Source: Hypericum androsaemum (Eukaryota > Streptophyta > Magnoliopsida > Malpighiales > Hypericaceae). Taken from it: a DNA stretch of 64,000 nucleotides. The notes under the pieces were generated by a model. It saw nothing but the letters and a program-made list of their open reading frames with translations. It was not told the DNA's origin and ran no database searches. Below, piece by piece: positions 22,507 to 33,059 of the stretch (the stretch's first letter is position 1; each line of letters begins with the position of its first letter). Position numbers and translations under genes: made by a program. The stretch is taken from the NCBI GenBank assembly GCA_963995505.1, contig OZ023199.1, forward strand, positions 310,001 through 374,000, in the 5' to 3' direction.

Positions 22507-25500
22507 ATGAGAGCAACCGGAGGAGATTCCCGCTTCCTACTGATCGATCTCCAGAGCTCTTTCTACTCGGCGCGCCAAATCCCGCTGTCTACGACTTTAA
22601 CCTACCTCTCCTCGACATTTCGTCGAACACGTGGCGTGCACAGCAGGCGGATCGCGTCGTCCGCCTCCCCGGCGCCGTCCCTCCTCCCCCGGCCGTCCGA
22701 TCGGTCCAGGGCGGGAAATGGGTCGGTCTCGGAGAAGCCCACCTCGGCGTCGCTGCCGTGCATTTCGGGGTCCGGGGAGCTGGGTGTGTTCCTGGAGCTG
22801 TTGCCCGCGCGGATGAGGAGCGAGCTGGGTGGGCATCCGGATGTCGGGGAGCTGATCGAGGTGGTGATGGACCTCGGGAGGGAGCCGCTCGCGCGGTTCC
22901 CTTCCGGGGACTGGGTCATCGCCGAGACGCCCGTCACTCTTGAGGATCTGATGCATGCTGTTTCCAAGGTGATTTCTGGAAGACATTTTTTATGCCTTCA
23001 TTTGGGTTGTTGGAAAGTTTGCATCTTTATCACTGGTTTTTAATTTTTATGCGTGTGGCGAGGACTAACTTGATTGATGTAAAGCTAGACCGTGAAAATT
23101 GGGACCGCGAATTGTCATAGGTTGATGAGGACTAACTTGATTGATGTTGCGACGTTGATGGCTGAATATTGTTGGTTTATCTTCTCTGAAGCTGCCTTTT
23201 AATGTTCTTGTTCAGGTTGGTGATTTTTCTGATGACAACCGTTCGGGTATTGATAGTAGCTTGCACCGTATCAGTGCCATCCGGAACCGTAAATTGCAAA
23301 TCATTGGCCTCACTTGTCGGGTGGGTAGAGCGATATCTGGGAGTGCTGAGATTATACGAGACTTGGTTGAAAGTGGGGGGTCCATCTTGGTGATAGGTCA
23401 TCCAGGGGTTGGCAAAACGACTTTAATCAGGTACATCTTTCCTTATGTCTGCGACTGTTAAATCTCACGTCATTTTGGTCGGGTCATGTTCTTGCTGTTG
23501 GCTTAGCAAAACTGTACATATACTCTCCCTATGGTCAAAAGCCATGGATGAACCTTTTATTGCATCATAATCTGGTCGGGCCAAATATTTGCATGGCACG
23601 TCTGCAGAGCACTTAATCCAGCTGGATTCACCATCTCCTTGGTTTTCCCTCCGTTTGGATAAATCATTGAATTGTTGCACTCATGTTTTCATCTTAGTGG
23701 TTGAATTTTGCTTGTTTATAAAGAGAACTGAAATTTGGAGAAGCGGTTGAATCCATTGTGTCTTCTTAAGTTGCTTCAGAAATTGTGAATCAGCATTTTG
23801 TAAGCATATACTTTCAAAAAAGCATTTTGTTCCCACTACTTCACTCTTATTTCAAATAAGCTACAATGTGAGACTGCACTGATGTTTATTGGTTTTTGGC
23901 TGCTTGTCATTTTTCCTTATGTCAGAGAAATAGCCAGAATGCTGGCAGATGATCAGGGAAAACGTGTTGTCATTGTAGATACATCGAATGAGATTGGAGG
24001 TGATGGCGATGTCCCTCATTCTGGAATAGGCCGTGCCAGGAGAATGCAAGTCCCGAATGTCAACATGCAGCATAATGCAAGTCTTGCACTTTGTTGGGTT
24101 TGCTTCGTTAGCATAATATACACAATTGTTATCTTGCTTATGTCTTTGATTGGGTGGTACTGCAGGTGATGATTGAAGCAGTTGAAAATCACATGCCACA
24201 GACGATCATTATTGATGAGATTGGCACGGAGCTCGAAGCCTTGGCTGCTTGTACCATTGCTCAACGTGGAGTTCAACTTGTTGGAACTGCTCATGGGATG
24301 ACAATTGAGAACATCGTGAAGAACCCGTCTCTGCAGATTCTCGTTGGTGGGATAGAGGTGCCTGAAACAGCTTTATGTTTATCATTGTCTGAGCCCAGCT
24401 TTATGTATATGGATCATGCTTAATTGTCAATTGAGATCTTGCAATTGGTGGCCTTTTTCTTCAACTATTTTTTTGATTAATCCAATTATGTTCTGTTGCT
24501 TGAAACAGAGTGTAACTCTTGGTGATGAAGAAGCGAGAAAAAGGAAAGTGCAGAAGACTATTCTTGAGAGGAAAGGGCCACCAGCATTTACCTGTGCTGT
24601 TGAGCTAATATCAAAAACTGAATGTCGTGTTCATCACCAATTGGATGCAACCGTAGATGCTCTTTTGGCAGGTGTGTATTACATTGCTTTCGGAAAATAT
24701 TCTATATTTGGAAAGTTGAGTTTGCTAACAGGATGTATCATTTGATTCTCCAACGGACAGGGAAAACTCCTCTATTTGAAATTCGTCAAGTGGAAGCTGA
24801 AGATGCAAACATTTCTCTTGACCCGGCTCATTTACCTTCGAAGGTTAATGCAGATGAACCACAATTGGTGACTATTGACCAAGAGAAAGGCAATGAGGCA
24901 GAATCCGAGAAAGGTGCCGAATACCATCAAGACCGGTTAAGAACAAGGAAAGCCAATAGATCTTTAAGGAAGAGGACTGGGCCATTTTATGTGTATACTT
25001 ATAAGGTAAACCAGACAATTCTTATCATGACCTTTTATCCGAATCCTTCAGAGGATTTCTGGCAAAAGAGTTTTAAGCAAATTTTATGCTTAATAGAAGA
25101 GACGACTTGTCACCAAGTGCATCAGGGAAATTACAGGGTATTTAATTCAGTTGCCGTTGGTGGAATTTATTTGCTGGTTCAGATACTTGAAGCAGACCTT
25201 TTGCAAGTGGTGAATGTCATGGGCCTTGACGACAAGATTGATGTGGTAGCTGACGTAGGAGCTGCAAATGCAATTCTAGCATCTATTTCAGAGTTGAAAC
25301 AGAACCCGTGGATCCGCACCCTCGCCAAGTTCCACCAGGTGCCCATATATGTTATCAAGGTACGTCGCCTAATTTCCTGCATTCAGTCTTATCACTGCCA
25401 AGCAATTTCCTTCGGACATTATTCAGGTCTCTTGTTATATGTCCAACCTGGAATTCATTTAGGGTTCTGCGCCTACTTTTGTAAAAACTGTGATCGAAGG

Positions 25501-26406
25501 AACTTCACTATTCAAATGATAGTAGTCATTTCTATTTGAAGCCATCGTCTCCTCATTTAACTATTTATTGCTTTTCACAGTCAAATACTATGGCTCAAAT
25601 GGTCAAGGCGATTAACATGATTCTCGGTAAGAAATCATTTGGCCATGCTTCAAAGCAGCCACTCAAAAGTTCGGTCGACATGGAAATTGAAGAATTTCTC
25701 CATAAAGACATAGAAATTGAAGATGATGCTCCAGAAAGGAAACCCACCCTCGAAGAGATTGATGCCTTGGAGGTAAAATCTGTTTCTTTGATGTCTATAC
25801 CGTTTCTGTTTCTTCATGCTTTCTAGTTACTGGCCTGCAATTGCTAGTGTTCTTCATTGATGAAGATGCAGGAGCCATTTCGTGTAGGATATTTTCATTT
25901 GAATGATTATTCACACGCTTTCCACACAAAATGAGTTTGTGGTGTAGCCTAAAAGATGAGAATTCGCATCTCCTCTTTTAACCAGATGCATGATCCTCGA
26001 AGGTTATATAATTTATTTTCTGTGAGCTCTACGGCTTGTATTTTATGACTTTTCATTCTATCCACTCCGTACTGCATGAACAAATCTCTGTTATTCCTTG
26101 TAGGAAGTTAGACTTGCAATCGAGTACATTGTCATCCCCGGTGGAGAGCCAGTGGAGCTTCTGCCAAGACGCTCGGACATAATCGCTCGGCAGTTGAAGC
26201 TCGTCGAAAGCTACCAACTCGCTGCTGAGAATTCTGGCACCGATCTCCATCCCAGGTTGCAGATCCTTCCACAAAGAAAATACAACAAGCCCTCTTACAA
26301 GACATCCAAACCCGGTTCAATTGTACAGAAGGTGACAACAATGGAGACTGTAACCGGCAATTTCGGAGCCACCACCGTAAGTCGGTTGCCTCTCCTGCCC
26401 GAATAG
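22507..26406 (+). CDS. Ycf45-like P-loop ATPase with R3H-type C-terminus
   Basis: Nine exons: 22507-22968, 23216-23430, 23926-24076, 24166-24357, 24509-24671, 24761-25005, 25183-25359, 25581-25772, 26104-26406. All phases fit and give 699 residues. The N-terminus is rich in Ser/Arg and poor in acids, like an organelle transit peptide. Walker A is GHPGVGKTT (about 215-223), followed by [15 protein letters not shown]. Walker B is [13 protein letters not shown] (Asp293-Glu294), then [15 protein letters not shown] sensor-like sequence. The C-terminal part (about 595-670, [15 protein letters not shown]) is the R3H-type region. The family descends from cyanobacterial/plastid Ycf45; the Arabidopsis relative SPD1 is needed for plastid development in seedlings. 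A plastid ATPase acting on nucleic acid is inferred. Intron 3 has a GC donor. Confidence 0.9.
24077..24165 (+). other. GC-AG intron in the ATPase gene
   Basis: Exon 3 ends CATAAT and the intron begins GCAAGTCTTG, ending TACTGCAG before VMIEAVENH. No GT nearby keeps the frame, and the GCAAGT matches the usual consensus of GC donors. Confidence 0.75.
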
Positions 26407-27980
26407 ACTCACTATACACCCCATTGTTACGGCTCTCAACCATTGGTTGATACCATCGTCTCCTGTACAGATGTAAATTATGTATCCATCATATCTGATG
26501 TTCATTATTTGAGCAAACCAGTCATGTCGGGCCATTGCCCTTCTGTATTCTGTATAGTTGTATAATCTCGGAGTTGGTCCTTGTGACCCTCCAAAAAGGT
26601 AAAAGGAAATGAAAATTTCTTCCTAGTACCCGTGCACATATTCTCAAGGACGTGAGAAGTTTTGTTAATACATCACCTTATCACCATTCAGTGTGCCGAC
26701 AAATCTTTGTTCGAGTCAATAGAATTTTTAAGAAATGGCAAAATTTTGGTATGAAAGAAATCAGATGCAGTGTTAAATACATGCACGGCTTGGAAGCTAT
26801 TCTTTGAAGGAACTCTATTTTTTTAAGCTCCTTGAAGTCATGTATTGGAAATCTCCACTGGACGAAAAGTGAGGATTTTTTATTGGTAGATTAGAGATTT
26901 TTATTAGTAATAATAAGAGTAAACAATTCTGAATCTAATCCTCCATGAAAATTTTAAAAAAATCCAAAAGATTTTAATTCAAGAGAAGTTCATGGAAAAG
27001 GTTGAGCCAAAAGATTCTAATTCAAGAGAAGTTCATGGAAAAGGTTGAGCCAAAAGATTCTAATTCAAGAGAAGTTCATGGAAAAGGTTGAGCCAAAAGA
27101 TTCTAATTCAAGAGAAGTTCATGGAAAAGGTTGAGCCAAAAGATTCTAATTCAAGAGAAGTTCATGGAAAAGGTTGAGCCAAAAGATTCTAATTCAAGAG
27201 AAGTTCATGGAAAAAGTTGAGCCAAAAGATCCCAACACAAAATAAATTTACGAGGGAGTGGGAAAGAGTAATCCATCATTTATAAACTGATTAATTGGTA
27301 ATTGATGCTTCTAAAAACATACACGTATTATATATATATAAGAAAACATGAAAAACAATCTTAAAAAAACATAAACATATACATACATACACGTATTTGA
27401 TGCCCGGCCGAGACCTATGTCCTAGTGATTCAACGTACTCTACATTTTTTGAGCCAATTTTGGAGTAGTTATTCCAACTTAATTAAGAAGTTTCGTATTT
27501 AAGTATTTGTAACACATTATTATTAAATAATTGTTTGGAAAATTTTACTACATTTCAAAAGTTTTATAGCGCTCGAATTTGGATTAGTTGAAACATTATT
27601 CAAATATCAGTTGGTCTAATTTTTTTTCCAAAAAGAATTGATACTATAATTAAAAAAAATGGTCCTACTAATCAAAATTCCTGGTTCCATCACTCGTTCA
27701 TATTGTCCTCGCTTATTTTGAGCTATATAAACATTTAAAATTTGGTGGAATTTTTTTATAACTATTTAAATCGATTCGTATCCAAATAACTGGTGATTTA
27801 AAAAAATAGAAATTTTGTTCCAGGCCGCTCTATTTTACAAGGTAGCTGTGACGCCCCAGAAAATGGACATGTCAACCAGTTAAATCGATTTATAACTATT
27901 TAAATCGATTCGTATCCAAATAACTGGTGATTTAAAAAAATAGAAATTTTGTTCCAGGCCGCTCTATTTTACAAGGTAGC
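26407..27980. other. 3' flank of the ATPase gene, then repeats
   Basis: The first few hundred bases should include the 3' UTR. Beyond that lie a 43-bp minisatellite (26966-27232), A/T-rich DNA and a 134-bp duplication reaching into the gypsy LTR. No further gene was recognised. Confidence 0.5.
26966..27232. repeat. 43-bp minisatellite, about 6 copies
   Basis: The unit begins 'aaaagattctaattcaagag' and ends 'aaaaggttgagcc'. The central copies are identical and the first and last are diverged (gattttaatt; aaaaagttg). Such homogeneity indicates recent expansion. Confidence 0.95.
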
Positions 27981-28010
27981 TGTGACGCCCCAGAAAGTGG
28001 GCATGCCAAC
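27761..28010. repeat. Tandem duplication across the LTR/flank junction
   Basis: A 134-bp step repeats the host flank ('actatttaaatcgattcg' ... 'acaaggtagc') and the first ~30 bp of the LTR (TGTGACGCCCCAGAAA...). The left copy of the LTR tip stops after about 31 bp. The duplication therefore happened after the retrotransposon inserted. Confidence 0.8.
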
Positions 28011-29316
28011 CGCCACGGGATAAACTTCCCCCGTAAGGCCACAACTGTTTCACAGAATTCGAAAAAGCCCAAAATCCAAAACATAAACAACTTAAGTCCA
28101 AAATCCAAAAGCCAAAATCAGATATGAAGAACATGATGTCCTAAATATCTAGAATGCATGACCTCGCCTTGAGTTCTCACTCTCGATCCACCCCCGAAGA
28201 ATCTGAAATAAAAATGCGTATTTTGATGAGATACGCAACTCAGTAAGTCGAAACACAACAATACCGTTATACCAACAATATATAATCATATAACAATATC
28301 GTCATATCAGACACTAAGCACATAACAGACGTAACTCCAGAGTTCTACTATTGGGATCCCTTGGGTCACAGTAGACACTCAATTTCGTTATAGAGAACTG
28401 AAACGAAACGAGGACTCACCAAAGGGCACTGATATCCCCACACTTGTGTAGAGTACAGAAACCATATAAAACAGAACTCTACGGGCACAATAGTGAAGGG
28501 ATAATCCCGACCAGTACAGTATTTAGTACCCAATATTTAGTATTCAGTACAGAGTCCAGGTGAACAGATCAGACAGGATCGGTCAGATACAGATACATAC
28601 TAACGAACGAAATAACAAGTCTCGCATATAATAGAATTCAATTCGCACAACACTTCAATATTTTAATCCACGTAACACATGTCTCGTATGCCACATCACC
28701 AAGATCATATTATTATCATGCTCACAGAAACACAAATTTACTTACATGGTATAATAATTAATGAATAGAATATATTGACATAGTGGAATGCACATCACAG
28801 AAATATTAAGCTCAAGCACAAGCCGACGAACACAGAGTTAAGATCATATTCTCAGAATTCAGATGATGCGATGACACAAATTATATGCGGACAATCGTAA
28901 GCAGAATAAACTCAGAACATAATACTTCCAGTGATGCAGACACCAAGTACGTACATAGTACGGAGTACAAATGGAGATTCAAACTTACCTCATTCCTCTC
29001 AGAGTTCTGACGTGATTAGCTCATGTACCCACTATCCCTCCACAATTTTCTCGAGATCTCTAACGTCACGAGACGTAACGTCATGCTTGCTTCCAACCCT
29101 AGGCTCGCCTAGATCACCTAGTTCACTTCCTCCACCTTAGCAAAAGTGAATGAAAATATCTTAACAAAGTGGTGAGGTCATTTTATAGGCAAAAACTTTA
29201 GTGGGATTAGGTTTGGCCAAATATAATTTGGTCCCTGGTCAAATTATGTTTCAGTCCCCCATCAAATCTTCCCCCATCAAATCTGAAATTTCTATTTTGA
29301 TTGCTTGGTCCTTACA
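27981..29316 (-). repeat. 3' LTR of the gypsy element, 1336 bp
   Basis: The LTR is bounded by TGTGACGCCCC on the left and GGTCCTTACA on the right in + orientation, i.e. TGTAAGGACC...GGGGCGTCACA on the coding strand. It is the only complete LTR of the element and the reference for the amplified copies. Confidence 0.85.
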
Positions 29317-29330
29317 CTCTTCCCTCCTTA
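29317..29330 (-). other. Polypurine tract
   Basis: On the minus strand TAAGGAGGGAAGAG lies immediately upstream of the 3' LTR, as required for plus-strand priming. Confidence 0.8.
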
Positions 29331-29350
29331 AATAAAGTTTGTCCTCAAAC

Positions 29351-29945
29351 TTAAAATAAAAGAAGCTTATCTTGTTGCTCAAACAGATAGGGGTACTTGT
29401 CCATCATTTTTGTTTCTAGTTTCCAGGTCGCTTCCCTATCGGTATGGTTACTCCATTGCACTTTAACATAATTGATTGACCTCCTACGGAGTCTTTGAGT
29501 TTTTACATCAACTATTCTCAGCGGCACTTCCACGTAGCTGACGTCGGATCGTAGTTCAGTTGGAATTTCTTGCACAACTTGTCCCTCTCTCGGGACATAT
29601 TTCTGCAGCATAGACACATGAAAAATATAATGGATCTCACTCAAAGCTACGAGGTAAAGCCAGTCGGTATGCCAATTTTTCAATTCGCTTTAATACATCA
29701 TATGGCCCAATATACCGCGGACTGAGCTTTCCCTTAACCCCAAATCTCTTGACACCCCGGGTGGGTGAGACTTTTAAGAATATGTGATCCCCAACTCGAA
29801 ATTCTAACTCTCTTCTGTGGCGGTCTGCGAACTTCTTCTGTCGCTTCTGTGCTGCCTGGATCCTCCCTCGGATTAAAGGCACCTTTTCAGTTAATTCCTG
29901 AAACATCACCGGTCCAAGTATCCTTTTCTCGCCCACTTCATTCCA
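29351..29945 (-). pseudogene. Gypsy polyprotein tail: integrase C-term and chromodomain-like
   Basis: Two overlapping minus-strand frames encode the tail of a Ty3/gypsy polyprotein. The first has the integrase C-terminal pattern ADRHRRELEFRVGDHIFLKV, then GKLSPRYIGPYDVLKRI and AYRLALP. After a frameshift near 29640-29680 the second continues IHYIFHVSMLQKYVP and YVKVQWSNHTDREATWKLE, the chromo-like end common in chromoviruses (Tekay-type lineage by pattern). Upstream the sequence switches abruptly into LTR near 29950. Confidence 0.88.
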
Positions 29946-29952
29946 ACTAAAC

Positions 29953-32781
29953 TTTCCCCGTAAGGCCACAACTATTTCACAGAATTTGAAAAGGCCCAAA
30001 ATCCAAAACATAAACAACTTAAGTCCAAAAGCCAAAAGCCAAAATCAGATATGAAGAACATGATGTCCTAAATTTCTAGGATGCATGACCTTGCCTTGAG
30101 TTCTCACTCCCGTTCTACCCCGAAGAATCTGAAATAAAAAATGCATATTTTGATGAGATACGCAACTCAGTAAGCCGAAACACAACAATACAGTTATACC
30201 AACAATATATAATCATATAACAATACCGTCATATCAGACACTAAGCACATAACAGACGCAACTCCAGAGTTCCACTATCGGAATCCCTTGGGTCACAGTA
30301 GACACTCAATTTTGTTATAGCGCACTGAAACGAATCGAGGTCTCACCGAGGGGTACTGATATCCCCACACTCGCGTAGAGTATATAAACTATATAAAACA
30401 GAACTCTATGGGCATAGTAATGAAGGGATAATCCTGACCAGTACAGTATTTAGTACCCAATATTTAGTATTCAGTACAAAGTCCAGGTGAACAGATTAGA
30501 TAGGATCGGTCAGATACAGATACATACTCACGAACGAAATAACAAGTCTCGCATATAACAGAATCTAATTCGCACAACACTTCAATATTTTAATCCACCC
30601 AACACATGTCTCGTATGCCACATCACCAAGATCATATTGTTATCATGCTCATAGAAACACAAACTCACTTACATGGTATAATAATCAATGAATATAATAT
30701 ATTGACATAGTGGAACGCACATCACAGAAACATTAAGGCCGCAACTATTTCACAGAATTCGAAAAGGCCCAAAATCCAAAACATAAATAACTTAAGTCCA
30801 AAATCCAAAAGCCAAAATCAGATATGAAGAACATTATGTCCAAAATATCTAGGATGCATGACCTCGCCTTGAGTTCTCACTCCCGATCCACCCCCGAAGA
30901 ATCTGAAACAAAAATGCATATTTTGATGAGATACGCAACTCAGTAAGCCGAAACACAACAATACCGTTATACCAATAATATATAATCATATAACAATACC
31001 GTCATATCAGACACTAAGCACAAAACAGACGCAACTCTGGAGTTCTACTATCGGGATCCCTTGGGTCACAGTAGATACTCAATTTCGTTATAGCGCACTG
31101 AAACAAAATGAGGTCTCACCAAGGGGCACTGATATTCCGAGACTCGCGTAGAGTACATAAACCATATAAAACAAAACTCTACGGGCACAGTAGTGAAGGG
31201 ATAATCCTGACCATCACAGCATTTAGTACCCAATATTTAGTATTCAGTACAAAGTCCAGGTGAACAGATTAGATAGGATCGGTCAGATACAGATACATAC
31301 TCACGAACGAAACAACAAGTCTCGCATATAACAGAATCTAATTCGCACAACACTTCAATATTTTAATCCACCCAACACATGTCTCGTATGCCACATCACC
31401 AAGATCATATTGTTATCATGCTCACAGAAACACAAACTCACTTACATGGTATAATAATCAATGAATATAATATATTGACATAGTGGAACGCACATCACAG
31501 AAACATTAAGGCCGCAACTATTTCACAGAATTCGAAAAGGCCCAAAATCCAAAACATAAACAACTTAAGTCCAAAATCCAAAAGCCAAAATCAGATATGA
31601 AGAACATTATGTCCAAAATATCTAGGATGCATGACCTCGCCTTGAGTTCTCACTCCCGATCCACCCCCGAAGAATCTGAAACAAAAATGCGTATTTTGAT
31701 GAGATACGCAACTCAGTAAGCCGAAACACAACAATACCGTTATACCAATAATATATAATCATATAACAATACCGTCATATCAGACACTAAGCACATAACA
31801 GACGCAACTCTGGAGTTCTACTATCGGGATCCCTTGGGTCACAGTAGATACTCAATTTTGTTATAACGCACTGAAACAAAACGAGGTCTCACCAAGGGGC
31901 ACTGATATTCCAAGACTCGCGTAGAGTACATAAACCATATAAAACAGAACTCTATGGGCACAGTAGTGAAGGAATAATCCCGACCATCACAGCATTTAGT
32001 ACCCAATATTTAGTATTCAGTATTCAGTACAAAGTCCAGGTGAACAGATCAGACAGGATCGGTCAGATACATATACATACTCACGAACGAAACAACAAGT
32101 CTCGTATATAACAGAATCTAATTCGCACAACACTTGAATATTTTAATCCACCTAACACATGTCTCGTATACCACATCACCAAGATCATATTATTATCATG
32201 CTCACAGAAACACAAACTCACTTACATGGTATAATAATCAATGAATATAATATATTGACATAGTGGAATGCACATTACAGAAACATTAAGCTCAAGCACA
32301 AGCCGACGAACACAGAGTTAAGATCATATACTCAGAATTCAAATGATGCGATGACACAAATTATAGGCAGACAATCGTAAGTGGAATAAACCCAGAACAT
32401 AATACTTCTAGTGATGCAGACACCAAGCACGTACATAGTACGGAGTACAAACGGAGATTTGAAATTACCTCCTTCCTCTCGGCGTTCTAACGTGATTAGC
32501 TCACGTACCCACTATCCCTCTACGATTGTTTCAAGATCCCTAACATCACGAGATGTAACGTCACGCTCGCCTCCAACCCTAGGCTAGCCTAGATCACTTA
32601 GTTCACTTCCTCCACCTTAGCAAAAGTGAATGAAAATATCTTAACAAAGTGGTGAGGTCCTTTTATAGGCAAAAACTTTAGTAGGATTAGGTTTGGCCAA
32701 ATACAATTTGATACCTGGTCAAATTATGTTTCAGTCCCCCATCAAATCTGAAATTTCTGTTTTGATTGCTTGGTCCTTACA
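29953..32781 (-). repeat. 5' LTR with a 773-bp segment tandemly amplified
   Basis: The LTR segment from TAAGGCC to TAAGCTC (28034-28810 in the intact LTR) occurs at 29961-30733, 30734-31506 and 31507-32290. Only the last copy continues to the LTR end at 32781. The first two steps are exactly 773 bp. The breakpoints share TAAG with both normal positions, so each junction reads ...CATTAAGGCC. The copies are very similar to each other, more so than to the 3' LTR. Confidence 0.9.
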
Positions 32782-32879
32782 GCAGCAATGTGCAATTATA
32801 AATGAGTTATGGTATATAAACCCGACGGCGACATGTCTGCAACTTTATCAATAAACAACAATAAATAAGTATAACGAGG

Positions 32880-33030
32880 TATATTTTTGGGTATTCCTGG
32901 GTCTGACTATTTTGGTGTCGCTTTTGGTATCCGTTATAAATAGCGTTTATCTTTGCGTTACTTTGATAGGCTTTATCTGTATATGTACTTTGGTGAATTC
33001 TTAGTGAATACAACTTTTATTTATCAAAAA
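32880..33030 (+). mobile_element. 5'-truncated LINE tail, 151 bp
   Basis: This insert is flanked by a 29-bp direct repeat (32851-32879 and 33031-33059) with one mismatch. It ends 'ttttatttatcaaaaa'. Long target duplications plus a terminal poly(A) are the signature of target-primed reverse transcription. The 'ggctttatctgtatatgtac' text resembles plant LINE 3' ends. No coding part remains. Confidence 0.82.
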
Positions 33031-33059
33031 ATAAACAACAATAAATAAGTGTAACGAGG

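Larger units (their letters stand above)
27981..32781 (-). mobile_element. Collapsed Ty3/gypsy retrotransposon
   Basis: On the minus strand the element runs from 32781 (TGTAAGGACC...) to 27981 (...GGGGCGTCACA). The target pentamers are GTAGC (27976-27980) and GCAGC (32782-32786), a 4/5 match. The downstream 3' LTR is intact (27981-29316), with a polypurine tract GGAGGGAAGAG just before it. The interior keeps only the integrase C-terminus and chromodomain-like tail. The primer-binding site, gag, protease, RT, RNase H and integrase core are missing. The 5' LTR lacks its inner end and has a 773-bp segment present three times (29.96-32.78 kb). It is non-functional. Confidence 0.88.

Noticed and set aside
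22597..22986. Minus-strand frames of over 120 codons in ATPase exon 1
   Set aside because: This is a GC-rich exon shadow; the plus strand continues in phase into the Walker A exon.
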